Positions 1 through 9,050 of a stretch of DNA of 64,000 nt are shown one piece after another. The stretch is from an uncultured Clostridium sp. (GTDB taxonomy: Bacteria > Bacillota > Clostridia > TANB77 > CAG-508): positions 1 to 64,000 of the forward strand of contig USDF01000001.1 in NCBI GenBank assembly GCA_900553405.1. Reading direction: 5' to 3'. The notes under the pieces were generated by a model. It was not told the DNA's origin, searched no databases, and saw only the letters and a program-made list of their open reading frames with translations. Each line of letters opens with the position of its first letter. Position 1 is the stretch's first letter. Both the position numbers and the translations under genes were made by a program.

Positions 1-1
1 G

Positions 2-625
2 TTTGATGGTTCAAAATATGATTTTGAAGAAAATGTAAGACTTACAAAAGAAGTTGTAGATTATGCTCATAGCCATGGAGTGGTAGTAGAAGCTGAACTT
101 GGAAAACTTGCAGGAATAGAAGATGATGTAAATGTAGCAGCTGATGATGCTATGTATACAGATCCAGAACAAGCAAAAGAATTTGTAGAGAGAACAGGAT
201 GCGATTCTTTAGCAATAGCTATAGGAACAAGTCATGGCGCTTACAAATTCAAAGGAGAAGCAAGATTAAGATTTGACATACTAGCAAAAGTAAAAGAATT
301 AATACCAAATACTCCAATAGTATTACATGGAGCATCAACAGTTATACCAGAGCTTGTAGAAATGTGCAATAAATATGGTGGAGATATACCAGGAGCAAAA
401 GGTGTACCAGATGAGATATTACATGAAGCAAGTTTAAAAGGAGTTTCTAAAATAAATGTAGATACAGACTTAAGATTAGCTATGACAGCACAAATAAGAA
501 AAGTATTTGTAGAAGAACCATCTGCATTTGATCCAAGAAAATATTTAACACCTGCAAGAGAAGAAGTAAAAGCCACTGTTTCTCACAAAATGAAAGATGT
601 ATTTGGATCAGCTAACAGAATTTAA
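2..625 (+). CDS. fba: Class II fructose-1,6-bisphosphate aldolase, 5' end cut off by window
   Basis: This zinc-dependent aldolase cleaves fructose-1,6-bisphosphate into DHAP and glyceraldehyde-3-phosphate in cytosolic glycolysis. The open frame runs from base 2, so the true start lies upstream. About 208 C-terminal residues of a roughly 285-310-residue family are present. Visible family motifs are AHSHGVVVEAELG, with the metal-ligand region, the stretch AIAIGTSHGAYKF, VLHGASTV and the phosphate-binding segment KINVDTDLRLA. The internal ATG at base 80 is not the start, because conserved sequence continues before it. A hairpin follows directly, so the gene ends its transcription unit. Confidence 0.95.
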   Translation, partial: FDGSKYDFEENVRLTKEVVDYAHSHGVVVEAELGKLAGIEDDVNVAADDAMYTDPEQAKEFVERTGCDSLAIAIGTSHGAYKFKGEARLRFDILAKVKELIPNTPIVLHGASTVIPELVEMCNKYGGDIPGAKGVPDEILHEASLKGVSKINVDTDLRLAMTAQIRKVFVEEPSAFDPRKYLTPAREEVKATVSHKMKDVFGSANRI

Positions 626-658
626 ATTTTAAAATATAAAACAAATTATAAAATAAAA

Positions 659-687
659 AATCTCTGGATTTATTCAGAGATTTTTTT
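659..687. terminator. Convergent intrinsic terminator between fba and smpB
   Basis: Stem AATCTCTG (659-666) pairs with CAGAGATT (675-682) around an 8-nt loop. A T-run follows on the plus strand and an A-run precedes it, giving a U-tract on the minus strand. It can therefore serve both converging genes. The smpB stop codon (686-688) lies at its edge. Confidence 0.8.
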
Positions 688-1141
688 ATGATTGATATTT
701 TTCAGATAAATGTTGCTTAATTCTTCTTTCAGCATCTTTTTTAGCAATATCCTCACGTTTATCATATAATTTTTTACCTTTTCCAATACCAAGTTCAAGT
801 TTAACAAAGGAACCTTTAAAATATAGACTTATTGGTACTAAAGTATAACCTTTCTGTTTTATTAATCCTACTAATTTTCTTATTTCTTGTTTATTTAATA
901 ACAATTTTCTATCACGCATAGGATCTTTGTTAAATATATTTCCATGCTCATAAGGACTTATATGCATAGAGTGAATAAAAACTTCACCATTATCTATTGA
1001 AGCATAACTATCTTTTAAATTTATTCTACCGCTTCTAATTGACTTTATTTCTGTACCTGTCAAAACAATGCCAGTTTCTATAGTATCTACAATGGTGTAG
1101 TCGTGTCTAGCAACAGGATTTTTTGCAATTAATTTTGTCAT
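686..1141 (-). CDS. smpB: SsrA-binding protein SmpB
   Basis: SmpB binds tmRNA and brings it to stalled ribosomes for trans-translation. The 151-residue product has the family core: [25 protein letters not shown] near the N-terminus (residues ~6-30), [14 protein letters not shown], the [15 protein letters not shown] segment and the basic tail with [20 protein letters not shown]. The frame is open for 31 further codons upstream. I chose the start at 1141 because the family begins there and a GAAAGG site lies 9 bases before it. No tmRNA gene is visible in the window. The fba gene converges on it. Confidence 0.96.
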   Translation of the reverse strand: MTKLIAKNPVARHDYTIVDTIETGIVLTGTEIKSIRSGRINLKDSYASIDNGEVFIHSMHISPYEHGNIFNKDPMRDRKLLLNKQEIRKLVGLIKQKGYTLVPISLYFKGSFVKLELGIGKGKKLYDKREDIAKKDAERRIKQHLSEKYQS

Positions 1142-1280
1142 AATAATTAACCTTTCATATTTTAATCTGTTTAATATTATAGCAAAATAAATAGGCATTA
1201 TCAAGACTTTTAATTTAGTATATTTATGAAACAAAATTTAAAGTATATGTGAAAATGTATTTTTACCCTTATTAAAAGAA

Positions 1281-1317
1281 AAAAAGGTGAAACAACATTA
1301 TGTTATTTCACCTTTAA
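1281..1317 (-). terminator. Terminator of the 1320-1769 gene
   Basis: AAAGGTGAAA (1283-1292) pairs with TTTCACCTTT (1306-1315). On the minus strand the hairpin is followed by a T-rich run. Confidence 0.75.
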
Positions 1318-1319
1318 TT

Positions 1320-1769
1320 TTAATAATTGTTATCATTGTTATTATTATGATGAACATTAATTTCATTTTGTTTTCCGTAATACCATACAAGAGCAACTGT
1401 AATAATACCTAAAGTAGCTATAATAAATAGACTCCATGCTGTTGCACCCATATTTAAAAATGAATTCCCAGTACTAGAAGTTCTAGCGGAAGTTCTAGTA
1501 GCGCTATAGTTACTATTATTATTTCTATTGTCTCTAGTCATATCATGAGTTGTATCTTGTGCTGCATCTTTTACATCTGTAACACCTGAACGAATTCCTT
1601 CTCCAACATCTTTTGCAGTATTTTCTATAACATTTTCAGCTCCGCCAACAAAATTTCTAACACCTTCTACTGCATCTTCACCCATATTGTTACCTGCGAA
1701 AGAATAGGTAATACCAAATAAAATTATGGAAAAGATAGTAGCTAAAGTAATAAAAAATTTCTTATTCAT
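1320..1769 (-). CDS. Secreted/membrane protein with amphipathic repeats, unknown function
   Basis: I do not recognise this 149-residue protein. It has an N-terminal signal peptide (residues ~1-25). A middle section rich in short acidic turns such as GVRNFVGGAENVIENTAKDV and VKDAAQDTTHD resembles LEA-like or amphipathic repeat proteins. A C-terminal membrane helix (WSLFIIATLGIITVALVWYY) follows, ending in an Asn/His-rich tail. The start at 1769 is set by AAACCTCC on the plus strand, a GGAGGTTT site on the coding strand. The next upstream minus-strand gene (1982-2356) has the same layout of signal peptide, Asn/Thr-rich middle and C-terminal helix, so the two may be related surface proteins. Confidence 0.75.
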   Translation of the reverse strand: MNKKFFITLATIFSIILFGITYSFAGNNMGEDAVEGVRNFVGGAENVIENTAKDVGEGIRSGVTDVKDAAQDTTHDMTRDNRNNNSNYSATRTSARTSSTGNSFLNMGATAWSLFIIATLGIITVALVWYYGKQNEINVHHNNNNDNNY

Positions 1770-1931
1770 AATAAACCTCCTTATATAAATTAAAAAACAA
1801 AAATTAAAAAACATGATTGAGACATATTTTTAATTTAAACTCAATATTATTATTTGTTTTAAAAAATAAAATATACAAATAAAAATGAAGTTCAAAAATT
1901 TCCATACATAAAGAGAAAAAAACAACAAAAA

Positions 1932-1960
1932 ATAAAGATATGTAAGACACATATCTTTAT
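1932..1960 (-). terminator. Terminator of the 1982-2356 gene
   Basis: A perfect 12-bp stem (1932-1943 with 1949-1960) has a 5-nt loop, followed on the minus strand by a T-rich run. Confidence 0.8.
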
Positions 1961-1981
1961 AACAAATTTTATTTTTTAAAT

Positions 1982-2356
1982 TTATGAATGCATACGAATT
2001 AAGATTGCAATACCCAATAAAATTAAAACAACTCCAACAACAATTAATAAAATGTTTAATATACTTGTTAAACTCAAACTTTCATTTTGAGTAGAAGAAA
2101 CAGTTTTAACAGTTGTAGATTGTGTGTCTGATAAAACTGAATTTTGAGGTGTTGAAGGTGCAATAGTATTAGTTGTAGTATTTGAATTTGTAACATTTTC
2201 ATTTATATTATTTTCAGTAGATGTAACAGATGAAGTTGTATTTCCTGAAACTACATTTGGTTGCAAATCCATATTAATATCTGTTGCATAAGAAAAAGAT
2301 ACAACCAATAATCCAAACATTAATATAAATAGTAAAATTTTTATTGTTTTGTTCAT
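1982..2356 (-). CDS. Small Thr/Asn-rich membrane-anchored exported protein
   Basis: The product is 124 residues and its function is not recognised. It starts with a clear signal peptide (residues ~1-24, ending near SYATD). A low-complexity Ser/Thr/Asn linker follows (~30-92), and a hydrophobic helix (~98-120) ends in a short positive tail (IRMHS). This layout is that of a bitopic surface protein with an extracellular unstructured stalk. A strong ribosome site (AGGAGGTTTTT on the coding strand) precedes the start. It is flanked by its own terminator and has no tight operon partner. Confidence 0.75.
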   Translation of the reverse strand: MNKTIKILLFILMFGLLVVSFSYATDINMDLQPNVVSGNTTSSVTSTENNINENVTNSNTTTNTIAPSTPQNSVLSDTQSTTVKTVSSTQNESLSLTSILNILLIVVGVVLILLGIAILIRMHS

Positions 2357-2452
2357 AATTAAAAACCTCCTAATTAAGATAAATAAATATCTTTTTTCCT
2401 TTGATTAATATGATATTATAATACACAAAAAAACTTAAAAAGTCTAGTACTT

Positions 2453-3403
2453 TTATTTATTTTCTTCATTTTCTTTATTTTTGCCATTATATACATCAAT
2501 AATGAATGGAGGTCTATTTCTTGCTGCATCAAACATTCTCCACATATATTCTCCCAAAATCCCCATAGAAAGCATTATAATACCAAATCCCATAAGCATT
2601 ATAATAAGTAAAGAAGAATAACCTTCTACATCTATTGCACCAGAAATTCTTCTGATTAATGTAACTATAAGTAAAATAAAAGCTGCAATAAAAGTTAAAA
2701 CTCCTAAACCAGAAATAAATCTAATAGGGAAGTAAGAGAAACTTAAAATAGAATCTATTACTAATTTTACTTTTTTAGAGAAGGTCCATCTAGATTTACC
2801 CGCTTCTCTTTTTAATCTAGTATATGGAACACTTGCTGTTTTAAAGCCACTCCATAAAATTTGACTCATTAAAGATGTGTTTTTTTCAGCCATATTAACT
2901 AAAACGTCGATAACTTTTCTATCTATTAAGAAACTATCAAAACCACCTTTTGGATAATTTGGTAAAGCAATTTTTCTCATCATATTTGCATATGTATTAG
3001 CTAAAAATGTTTGCATAAAAGATTCTTCTCTATCTGCTCTTGTTGCAATAACAACATCATTTCCTTCATAGTATTTAGTAAGCATATCTATTATAAGTTC
3101 AGAAGGTTCTTGTAAATCTGCAGCTTTTCTAACAGCCATGTCTCCTGTACATCTAGAAAGACCTGCTAATATAGCAGCATGTTCACCAAAATTTCTAGAA
3201 AGTCTCATTGTAACAATTTTATCGTCTAATTTTGCAATTTCTTGCATTACTTCATATGAATTGTCTTTAGATCCATCATCTACAAAAATTAACTCATAAT
3301 CAATTGAAAGCTTATTTAATACTTTTTCTCTTAAATCATTGTATAATGGAAGTAAACTTTCAGAGTTATAGTATACTGGTACTATTATTGATAATTTTTT
3401 CAT
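2453..3403 (-). CDS. Membrane-bound family 2 glycosyltransferase (ArnC/GtrB/DPM-like)
   Basis: This family transfers a sugar from a nucleotide sugar to undecaprenyl phosphate at the inner face of the membrane. The 316-residue product has an N-terminal GT-A domain with LSIIVPVYYN, the nucleotide-binding VDDGSKDNS, LSRNFGEHAAILAGL and the metal-site region AADLQEPSE. Two membrane helices follow near the C-terminus (~230-255 and ~265-290). This is the usual size and layout of ArnC and GtrB proteins. The start at 3403 has an AAAGGGGA site; the frame also extends 7 codons upstream. It is divergent from the glycan operon at 3606-8036, suggesting joint action. The sugar donor is not known. Confidence 0.88.
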   Translation of the reverse strand: MKKLSIIVPVYYNSESLLPLYNDLREKVLNKLSIDYELIFVDDGSKDNSYEVMQEIAKLDDKIVTMRLSRNFGEHAAILAGLSRCTGDMAVRKAADLQEPSELIIDMLTKYYEGNDVVIATRADREESFMQTFLANTYANMMRKIALPNYPKGGFDSFLIDRKVIDVLVNMAEKNTSLMSQILWSGFKTASVPYTRLKREAGKSRWTFSKKVKLVIDSILSFSYFPIRFISGLGVLTFIAAFILLIVTLIRRISGAIDVEGYSSLLIIMLMGFGIIMLSMGILGEYMWRMFDAARNRPPFIIDVYNGKNKENEENK

Positions 3404-3535
3404 TTTAAAATCCCCTTTTATCAAAATGATATTATGCTCATTATTATATCACAAAAAAACAAAAAGTAAACTAAAAAGACAAAAATATGCATAAAAATAG
3501 CACTTTTAAGGTTGTTGAAAAATGAAAAAAATTTA

Positions 3536-3564
3536 TTGACTTTTTATATTTGCAAGTATATAAT
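3536..3564 (+). promoter_or_regulatory. Sigma-A promoter of the glycan operon
   Basis: TTGACT (3536-3541), a 17-bp spacer and TATAAT (3559-3564) lie 42 bp before the first gene. The match to the consensus is close. Confidence 0.8.
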
Positions 3565-3605
3565 AAAAATCACTATTATAAAGAGAAAAATAGGAAAATA
3601 AAAGG

Positions 3606-4949
3606 GTGAAAAAATTGAATAAAATACGTATTAAGGAAAAGTATATAAAAATAGCATTGATATTACTTGTTTTTATGATGACACTTACTTGGGCAATTAT
3701 ACAACCAAATAATGAAGGACCAGATGAAGGCATGAAAATGGATATATGCCAATATATTGCGAACCATGGAAAATTACCACATGGTGGAGAAGAAGAAATA
3801 AGAAATCCTATATGGGGAATATCTTATGGATTTACTCCAATATTATCTTATATAATAGGTGGATTGTTTGTAAAAATAGCAAGTAATTTTACTAGTGATA
3901 TTCATATACTTTACATTGTTGCGAGATTAGTGAGTGTACTTTGCATTACAGCAATGAGTATAGTGAATATAAAAATTGGAGAAAAACTATTTAAAAACAA
4001 ATATTATAAATGGTTCTTTATAGTGCTTACAAGTGCATTGCCGCAAATAATATTTATAGGCTCTTATATAAATAATGATTCATTAGCTTTGTTATCAATT
4101 TCAATTATCATATATGCTTGGTTGAATGGACTAGAAAACAAATGGAATATAAAGACTTGTATAATATTTTCAATAGGATTAGCATTATGTGCCTTATCGT
4201 ATTACAATGCATATGGTTATATATTAACAAGTGTAATTTTATTTATAGCATCATATTTTATAAATAAAAATGAAAATAACAAATTTGATTTTAAAAATAT
4301 GTTTAAGAAAGGAATAATAATTGCTGGAATAACATTTTTATTATGTGGATGGTGGTTCATAAGAAATGCAGTAATTTATAAAGGAGATTTCTTAGGACTA
4401 AGTACAGAGGAAGAATATTCTGAGCAATATGCTATGGAAGAATTTAAGCCAACTAATAGAAAAACTCCACAAAACACAAATATGGGATTATTTAATATGT
4501 TATTTAAAAAAGGTTGGGTAATTGTAACATTAAAGAGTTTTGTAGGAGTATTTGGAACAATGATAATCACAATGGGAACAAAATTCTATTTACTTTACTT
4601 TGGAGTATTTGCTATTGGAATAATAGGATATATATCAAGATTTTATAAACTTAAACATATAAAAGAAGATAAAAATAAATCATTATTAGAAATAATATTT
4701 GGAATAAATATTGTGATACCAATTGGCTTAAGTATATATTATTCATATTGCAATGATTTTCAACCACAAGGAAGATATATAATGCCAATGTTAATACCAT
4801 TTATGTATTTTGTTGTATTAGGGTTAGAAAACATATTAGATAAATTTATAAAAAACAAAAAAGCAAAAAAAGTAGTACAAATTTTGATAATAATTATAGG
4901 AATATTATTGCCAATACATTGCCTAATAAGAATGATTCAAAAATATTAA
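3606..4949 (+). CDS. Polytopic GT-C-type membrane glycosyltransferase (DUF2142/ArnT-like), putative
   Basis: This 447-residue protein has an N-terminal helix followed by NEGPDEGMKMD. That is the acidic loop pattern (PxDE) seen after the first helix in GT-C glycosyltransferases and DUF2142 proteins. At least nine further hydrophobic segments run to the C-terminus. GT-C enzymes use lipid-linked sugars as donors on the outer face of the membrane. The start is uncertain: GTG at 3606 with an AGGA site, or TTG at 3615 with AAAGGG 8 bases ahead. It heads an operon with a WecE-like aminotransferase, an ATP-grasp enzyme and paired SMR proteins. The exact acceptor is unknown. Confidence 0.75.
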   Translation: MKKLNKIRIKEKYIKIALILLVFMMTLTWAIIQPNNEGPDEGMKMDICQYIANHGKLPHGGEEEIRNPIWGISYGFTPILSYIIGGLFVKIASNFTSDIHILYIVARLVSVLCITAMSIVNIKIGEKLFKNKYYKWFFIVLTSALPQIIFIGSYINNDSLALLSISIIIYAWLNGLENKWNIKTCIIFSIGLALCALSYYNAYGYILTSVILFIASYFINKNENNKFDFKNMFKKGIIIAGITFLLCGWWFIRNAVIYKGDFLGLSTEEEYSEQYAMEEFKPTNRKTPQNTNMGLFNMLFKKGWVIVTLKSFVGVFGTMIITMGTKFYLLYFGVFAIGIIGYISRFYKLKHIKEDKNKSLLEIIFGINIVIPIGLSIYYSYCNDFQPQGRYIMPMLIPFMYFVVLGLENILDKFIKNKKAKKVVQILIIIIGILLPIHCLIRMIQKY

Positions 4950-4971
4950 TTATAGAAAGAGGAAAAATAAA

Positions 4972-6111
4972 ATGATAGGATTTAATATACCACCAGTTAT
5001 AGGAACTGAAGAAAAATATGTAAAACAAGCAATAGAAGCACATAAAATTTGCGGAGATGGAGAGTTTACAAAAAAGTGTAAAGAATGGATGGAAAATAGA
5101 TTTAAAGCGGAAGAAGTTCTTCTTACAACTTCATGCTCTAGTGCTTTAGAAATGGCAGCACTTTTGGCAGATATAAAACCAGGAGACGAAGTTATTATGC
5201 CAGCATTCACATTTGTGTCTACTGCAAATGCATTTGTTTTAAGAGGGGCTAAAATAGTATTTGTTGATATTAGACCAGATACTATGAATATAGATGAAAA
5301 ATTAATAGAAGCGGCTATTACAGATAGAACTAAAGCGATAGTTCCTGTTCATTATGCAGGTGTAGCTTGTGAAATGGATAAAATATTAGAGATTGCTAAA
5401 AAACATAATTTATTAGTAATTGAAGATGCTGCACAAGGAGTTATGGCGAAATATAAAGATAAATATTTAGGAACCATTGGAGATATAGGCTGTTATTCTT
5501 TCCATGAAACCAAAAATTATAGTTCTGGTGAAGGTGGAGCAGTAGTATTTAAAGATAATAGATATACGGAAATGGCTGAAATTATAAGAGAAAAAGGAAC
5601 TAATAGAAGTAAATTTTTTAGAGGTCAAGTAGACAAATATACATGGGTAGAATGTGGATCATCATATTTGCCAAGTGATATAAATGCAGCATATTTATGG
5701 GCAGAATTAGAACAAGCAGATAGAATAAACGATAATAGACTTGATACATGGAATTATTATAATGAAAATTTAAAAATATTAGAAGATGAAGGATATATAC
5801 AAAGACCTTACATTCCAGAAGAATGCAAACATAATGCACATATGTATTATATAAAAGCAAAAGATTTAGAGGAAAGAACAAATTTAATTAAATATTTAAA
5901 AGAAAATGGAGTACAAGCAGTATTTCATTATATTCCACTTCATACTGCACCAGCAGGAATTAAGTATGGTAGATTTAATGGTGAAGATAAATATACAACA
6001 AAAGAAAGTGATAGATTATTAAGACTACCAATGTATTATAATCTACAAAAAGAAGACGCAGAAAAAGTGGTACAAACTATAAAAGATTTTTATACAAAGA
6101 ATGTTAAATAA
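4972..6111 (+). CDS. wecE: DegT/DnrJ/EryC1 family sugar aminotransferase, WecE (RffA)-like
   Basis: This is a PLP-dependent transaminase that makes an amino sugar from a nucleotide-linked 4-keto-6-deoxy sugar. WecE converts dTDP-4-keto-6-deoxyglucose to dTDP-4-amino-4,6-dideoxygalactose. The product is 379 residues, the usual size of the family. Visible motifs are TTSCSSALEMAALL, MPAFTFVSTANAFVLRGA, PVHYAGVACEMD, VIEDAAQG and SFHETKNYSSGEGGA, where the Lys of HETKN is the expected PLP-binding residue. The HETKN-GEGGA signature is typical of the WecE branch rather than ArnB. The substrate is inferred. It is the second gene of the operon, 22 bp after the GT-C gene. Confidence 0.88.
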   Translation: MIGFNIPPVIGTEEKYVKQAIEAHKICGDGEFTKKCKEWMENRFKAEEVLLTTSCSSALEMAALLADIKPGDEVIMPAFTFVSTANAFVLRGAKIVFVDIRPDTMNIDEKLIEAAITDRTKAIVPVHYAGVACEMDKILEIAKKHNLLVIEDAAQGVMAKYKDKYLGTIGDIGCYSFHETKNYSSGEGGAVVFKDNRYTEMAEIIREKGTNRSKFFRGQVDKYTWVECGSSYLPSDINAAYLWAELEQADRINDNRLDTWNYYNENLKILEDEGYIQRPYIPEECKHNAHMYYIKAKDLEERTNLIKYLKENGVQAVFHYIPLHTAPAGIKYGRFNGEDKYTTKESDRLLRLPMYYNLQKEDAEKVVQTIKDFYTKNVK

Positions 6112-6135
6112 TTTTTGTAAAAGAGGAATTTAAAT

Positions 6136-7290
6136 ATGAAGAAAATAGCGATAATTGGAGCAAATGATTTTCAAAATCCATTAATATTAAAAGCAAAAAG
6201 TTTAGGATACGAAACACATGTATTTGCATGGCAAGACGGATCTATTGGAGAAAAAACTGCAGATTATTTTTATCCAATAAGTATAGTAGAAAAAGATGAA
6301 ATTTTAAAAAAGTGTAAAGAAATAGGAATAGATGCAATTGCAACAATAGCATCAGATTTAGCAACATTAACAGTTAACTATGTGGCTGAAAAATTAGGAT
6401 TGCCAGGAAATTCTCTAGAATGCACTAAAAAGTCTACAAATAAATATGAAATGAGAAAGGCATTTAAAGAAACGGGAGTAGCAACTCCTGGATTTGAAAT
6501 AGTATCTTCTCCTGAAGATATAGAAAAATTAAGTAATATGGAATATCCACTAATTGTAAAACCTACAGACAGATCAGGAAGTAGAGCCATTACCAAAATT
6601 TATAAAAAAGAAGAGTTAGAAGAAGCAATTTCAAAAGCTATAGAAAATTCATTTGAGAAAAAAGCAATAGTAGAAGAATATATTGAAGGAAATGAATTTA
6701 GTGCAGAAGGAATAACATACAATGGAGAACATAAATTTCTAACAATTACAAGAAAAGCAACTACTGGAGCACCTCATTTTATAGAAACAGGTCATATTGA
6801 GCCAGCAGGGCTTACTAAGAATATGGAAGAAAAAATTTATAATGAACTTACAAAAGCATTAACAGCATTAAAAATAACTAATAGTGCAACACATTCAGAA
6901 TTTAAAATTACACCTAACGGAGATATTAGAATAATTGAGATAGGTGCAAGAATGGGCGGAGATTGTATAGGTTCAGATTTAGTACAAATTTCCACAGGAT
7001 ATGATTTTGTAAAAATGGTTATAGATGTAGCAATGGGAAATAAACCTTCATTTGAAAAGGTAACAGAGCCTAAAATAGCAGTTATAAGATTCATATTTAA
7101 TAAAAAAGACCTAGAAGATTTTGAAAGAGTAAAAAAAGAAGCACCAGAATTAATCTATTTTGTAAGCAAAATAGAAGATATTTCCTCACACAAAGTTGTA
7201 GATAGTTCTTCAAGATTTGGATTTTATATACTTGCGTGTGAAAATAAAGAAAAGATTAGGTGGTTATTGAACGAAGATGAACAATATTAA
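6136..7290 (+). CDS. ATP-grasp domain ligase, probably acting on the amino sugar
   Basis: This 384-residue protein has an N-terminal Rossmann-like pre-grasp domain (KIAIIGANDFQNPLILKAK, residues 1-20). The ATP-grasp core follows: KPTDRSGSRAI (glycine-rich loop, ~140), VEEYIEGNEFSAEG, and EIGARMGGDCIGSDLV for the metal and phosphate ligands near 270. Such enzymes form amide or acyl bonds through acyl phosphates. Directly downstream of an aminotransferase, the likely job is to couple an amino acid or carboxylate to the new amino group of the sugar. That is inference. Its end overlaps the next gene by 14 bp, so translation is probably coupled. Confidence 0.8.
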   Translation: MKKIAIIGANDFQNPLILKAKSLGYETHVFAWQDGSIGEKTADYFYPISIVEKDEILKKCKEIGIDAIATIASDLATLTVNYVAEKLGLPGNSLECTKKSTNKYEMRKAFKETGVATPGFEIVSSPEDIEKLSNMEYPLIVKPTDRSGSRAITKIYKKEELEEAISKAIENSFEKKAIVEEYIEGNEFSAEGITYNGEHKFLTITRKATTGAPHFIETGHIEPAGLTKNMEEKIYNELTKALTALKITNSATHSEFKITPNGDIRIIEIGARMGGDCIGSDLVQISTGYDFVKMVIDVAMGNKPSFEKVTEPKIAVIRFIFNKKDLEDFERVKKEAPELIYFVSKIEDISSHKVVDSSSRFGFYILACENKEKIRWLLNEDEQY

Positions 7291-7708
7291 TAGTAATGGA
7301 AATTTCGAAAATATAGAAGAACAAAGAAGTTTAGAATTAAAAGATAAAAGTAATGCTAAAAAAGATAAGAAAAAATTTATTAAAAACATTATAATACTCC
7401 AAGTAATAATTCTTATTTATACATTGTCAACAGTAACAGCAAAATTTGCATCAAATGAAGAATTCTTAAGCCTAAAATTTATATTGTTTTATGGTCTAGA
7501 AATATTTATACTAGGTGTTTATGCAATACTTTGGCAACAAATAATAAAGAAATTTGAAATATCAGTTGCGTATGCTAATAGAGCAATGTCTCTTTTATGG
7601 TCAATAGTATGGGCAATAGTATTTTTTGGAGAACAAATTACCTTAAAAAATGTAATAGGAGTAATAATTGTAATAATAGGTACAATTATAGTGAATAGCG
7701 ATGAATAG
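7277..7708 (+). CDS. SMR/EamA-type small membrane protein, first of a pair (ArnE-like)
   Basis: The 143-residue product has a charged cytosolic N-terminal extension of about 35 residues rich in Lys, Glu and Asp. Four membrane helices follow, with the family pattern VAYANRAMSLLWSIVWAIVFFGE and a last helix ending in a short acidic tail. SMR-fold pairs ArnE/ArnF are proposed to flip undecaprenyl-phosphate amino sugars across the membrane. The gene overlaps the ATP-grasp gene by 14 bp and the next SMR gene by 8 bp. The long N-terminal extension is unusual for the family. Confidence 0.78.
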   Translation: MNNINSNGNFENIEEQRSLELKDKSNAKKDKKKFIKNIIILQVIILIYTLSTVTAKFASNEEFLSLKFILFYGLEIFILGVYAILWQQIIKKFEISVAYANRAMSLLWSIVWAIVFFGEQITLKNVIGVIIVIIGTIIVNSDE

Positions 7709-8036
7709 TTATGTGTTTTTATTAATAGCCTCTGTTTTAATAGCGTCATGCTCACAAATAATATTAAAAAAGAGTGCATCAAAAGAGTATAGTTCAATTA
7801 TTAGAGAATATTTAAATGTAAGAGTAATTGTAGGATATGGAATGATGTTTATATCTACAATACTTACAATATTTGCATTTAAAGGTTTAGATTATAAAAA
7901 TGGCCCAATAATTGAATCTTTAGGATACATATTTATAATGTTTTTAAGTAGAATTTTTCTAAAAGAAAAAATAACAAAGAAAAAAATAATAGGTAATTCG
8001 TTAATACTTTTAGGAATATTAGTATTTTATATTTAA
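7701..8036 (+). CDS. SMR-type small membrane protein, second of a pair (ArnF-like)
   Basis: This 111-residue protein has four helices, with IASCSQIILKKSA in helix 1, IVGYGMMFISTILTIFAFKGLD in helix 2, NGPIIESLGYIFIMFLSRIFLKEKIT in helix 3 and LILLGILVFYI in helix 4. This is the compact SMR fold. It overlaps the preceding SMR gene by 8 bp, as expected for a hetero-oligomer. A drug-efflux role is possible for the family, but the operon argues for export or flipping of a lipid-linked amino sugar. It is the last gene before a hairpin terminator. Confidence 0.78.
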   Translation: MNSYVFLLIASVLIASCSQIILKKSASKEYSSIIREYLNVRVIVGYGMMFISTILTIFAFKGLDYKNGPIIESLGYIFIMFLSRIFLKEKITKKKIIGNSLILLGILVFYI

Positions 8037-8080
8037 AAAGGACATTTTGGGACTTACTCACTTTTGCTCTTTACATAAAA
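8037..8080 (+). repeat. Degenerate copy of the GGACATTTGGGGACGGGT repeat
   Basis: AAGGACATTTTGGGACTTAC and the trailing CTTTACATAAAA match the dispersed element at 10656, 40455 and 52680, with several differences. It lies directly after the SMR gene. Confidence 0.6.
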
Positions 8081-8092
8081 CTACAAAGTATC

Positions 8093-8127
8093 AATGTCAA
8101 TAGGGATGCTCCTTATTGACATTTTTT
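8093..8127 (+). terminator. Terminator of the glycan operon
   Basis: AATGTCAATAGGGA (8093-8106) pairs with TCCTTATTGACATT (8110-8123) around a 3-nt loop, with one G-T pair. A T-run follows. Confidence 0.85.
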
Positions 8128-8174
8128 GTGTAGTAATATAATATTAATTTAAATAGAAAAGAAAGTAGGAAAAT

Positions 8175-9050
8175 ATGAAATATATATTTATAATAAATGC
8201 TATAGCAGGTAGAGGAAGATATAAAAAGATATTACCAAATATAGAAAAAATATGTAAAGAAAGAAACATTGAATATGAAATAAGATATATTTCAGAAGAA
8301 AAAGATGGTTCACAAATAGCTTTAGAATACAAAGACGAAGAAAATGTAATATATGTAGTTGGTGGAGATGGAACAATAACAAGGACTTTGGCTGGTATAG
8401 TAGGAACAAAAAATAAATTAGGTGTTATTCCATCAGGTTCTGGAAATGATACGTATAGAACAATAAAAATGTTACCAGATAAAGAAACTAAAATAGATTT
8501 AGCTAAAATAAATGATACTTATTTTATAAATGTAGCATGTACAGGTGTAGATGCTGAAGTTGCAAATAACATAGATAAATTAAGGAAAACAAAAATTCCG
8601 ACAAGTCAACTTTATAATGCAAGTATTGTGTATACGTTTGTGAATTTTAAACATAAAAGAATGAAACTTCATACAAGTATAAAAGATATTGATTCAAAAT
8701 ATACAATATTAAGTATATGTAATGGCGCGTATTATGGAGGAGGATTTAATATAGCTCCAAAAGCAGAATTAACAGATGGACTTTTAGATATTTATTATGC
8801 AGAAAAAATGTCTAAAATAAAGATGATACCGCTTCTACTAAAAATGAAAAGAGGAAAACATGAAGGAAAAAGAAAAATACATAAATTTAGGACAAATCAC
8901 GTAGAAATAGATTTTGAAGAAGAAATTACATTTAATGTAGATGGAGAAAAAGTAACTAATAATCATTTTACAATAGATATTTTACCGAAAATAATTACAG
9001 TATATAATGATGATGAATTTGTTGAAGAAGTAATAAAAGGAAAAAATTAA
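8175..9050 (+). CDS. Diacylglycerol kinase family lipid kinase (DagK/YegS-like)
   Basis: The enzyme phosphorylates diacylglycerol or a related lipid with ATP at the membrane surface. Gram-positive DgkB uses it to recycle diacylglycerol released during envelope polymer synthesis. The 291-residue product has the catalytic-domain motifs INAIAGRGRYKK (residue ~5), VVGGDGTITRTLAG (~59) and VIPSGSGNDTYRT (~80). Later GGGFNIAPKAELTDGLLDIYY and a C-terminal beta domain with VDGEKV complete the family. It stands alone between two terminated units. The position next to a surface-glycan operon fits lipid recycling, but that is inference. Confidence 0.9.
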   Translation: MKYIFIINAIAGRGRYKKILPNIEKICKERNIEYEIRYISEEKDGSQIALEYKDEENVIYVVGGDGTITRTLAGIVGTKNKLGVIPSGSGNDTYRTIKMLPDKETKIDLAKINDTYFINVACTGVDAEVANNIDKLRKTKIPTSQLYNASIVYTFVNFKHKRMKLHTSIKDIDSKYTILSICNGAYYGGGFNIAPKAELTDGLLDIYYAEKMSKIKMIPLLLKMKRGKHEGKRKIHKFRTNHVEIDFEEEITFNVDGEKVTNNHFTIDILPKIITVYNDDEFVEEVIKGKN

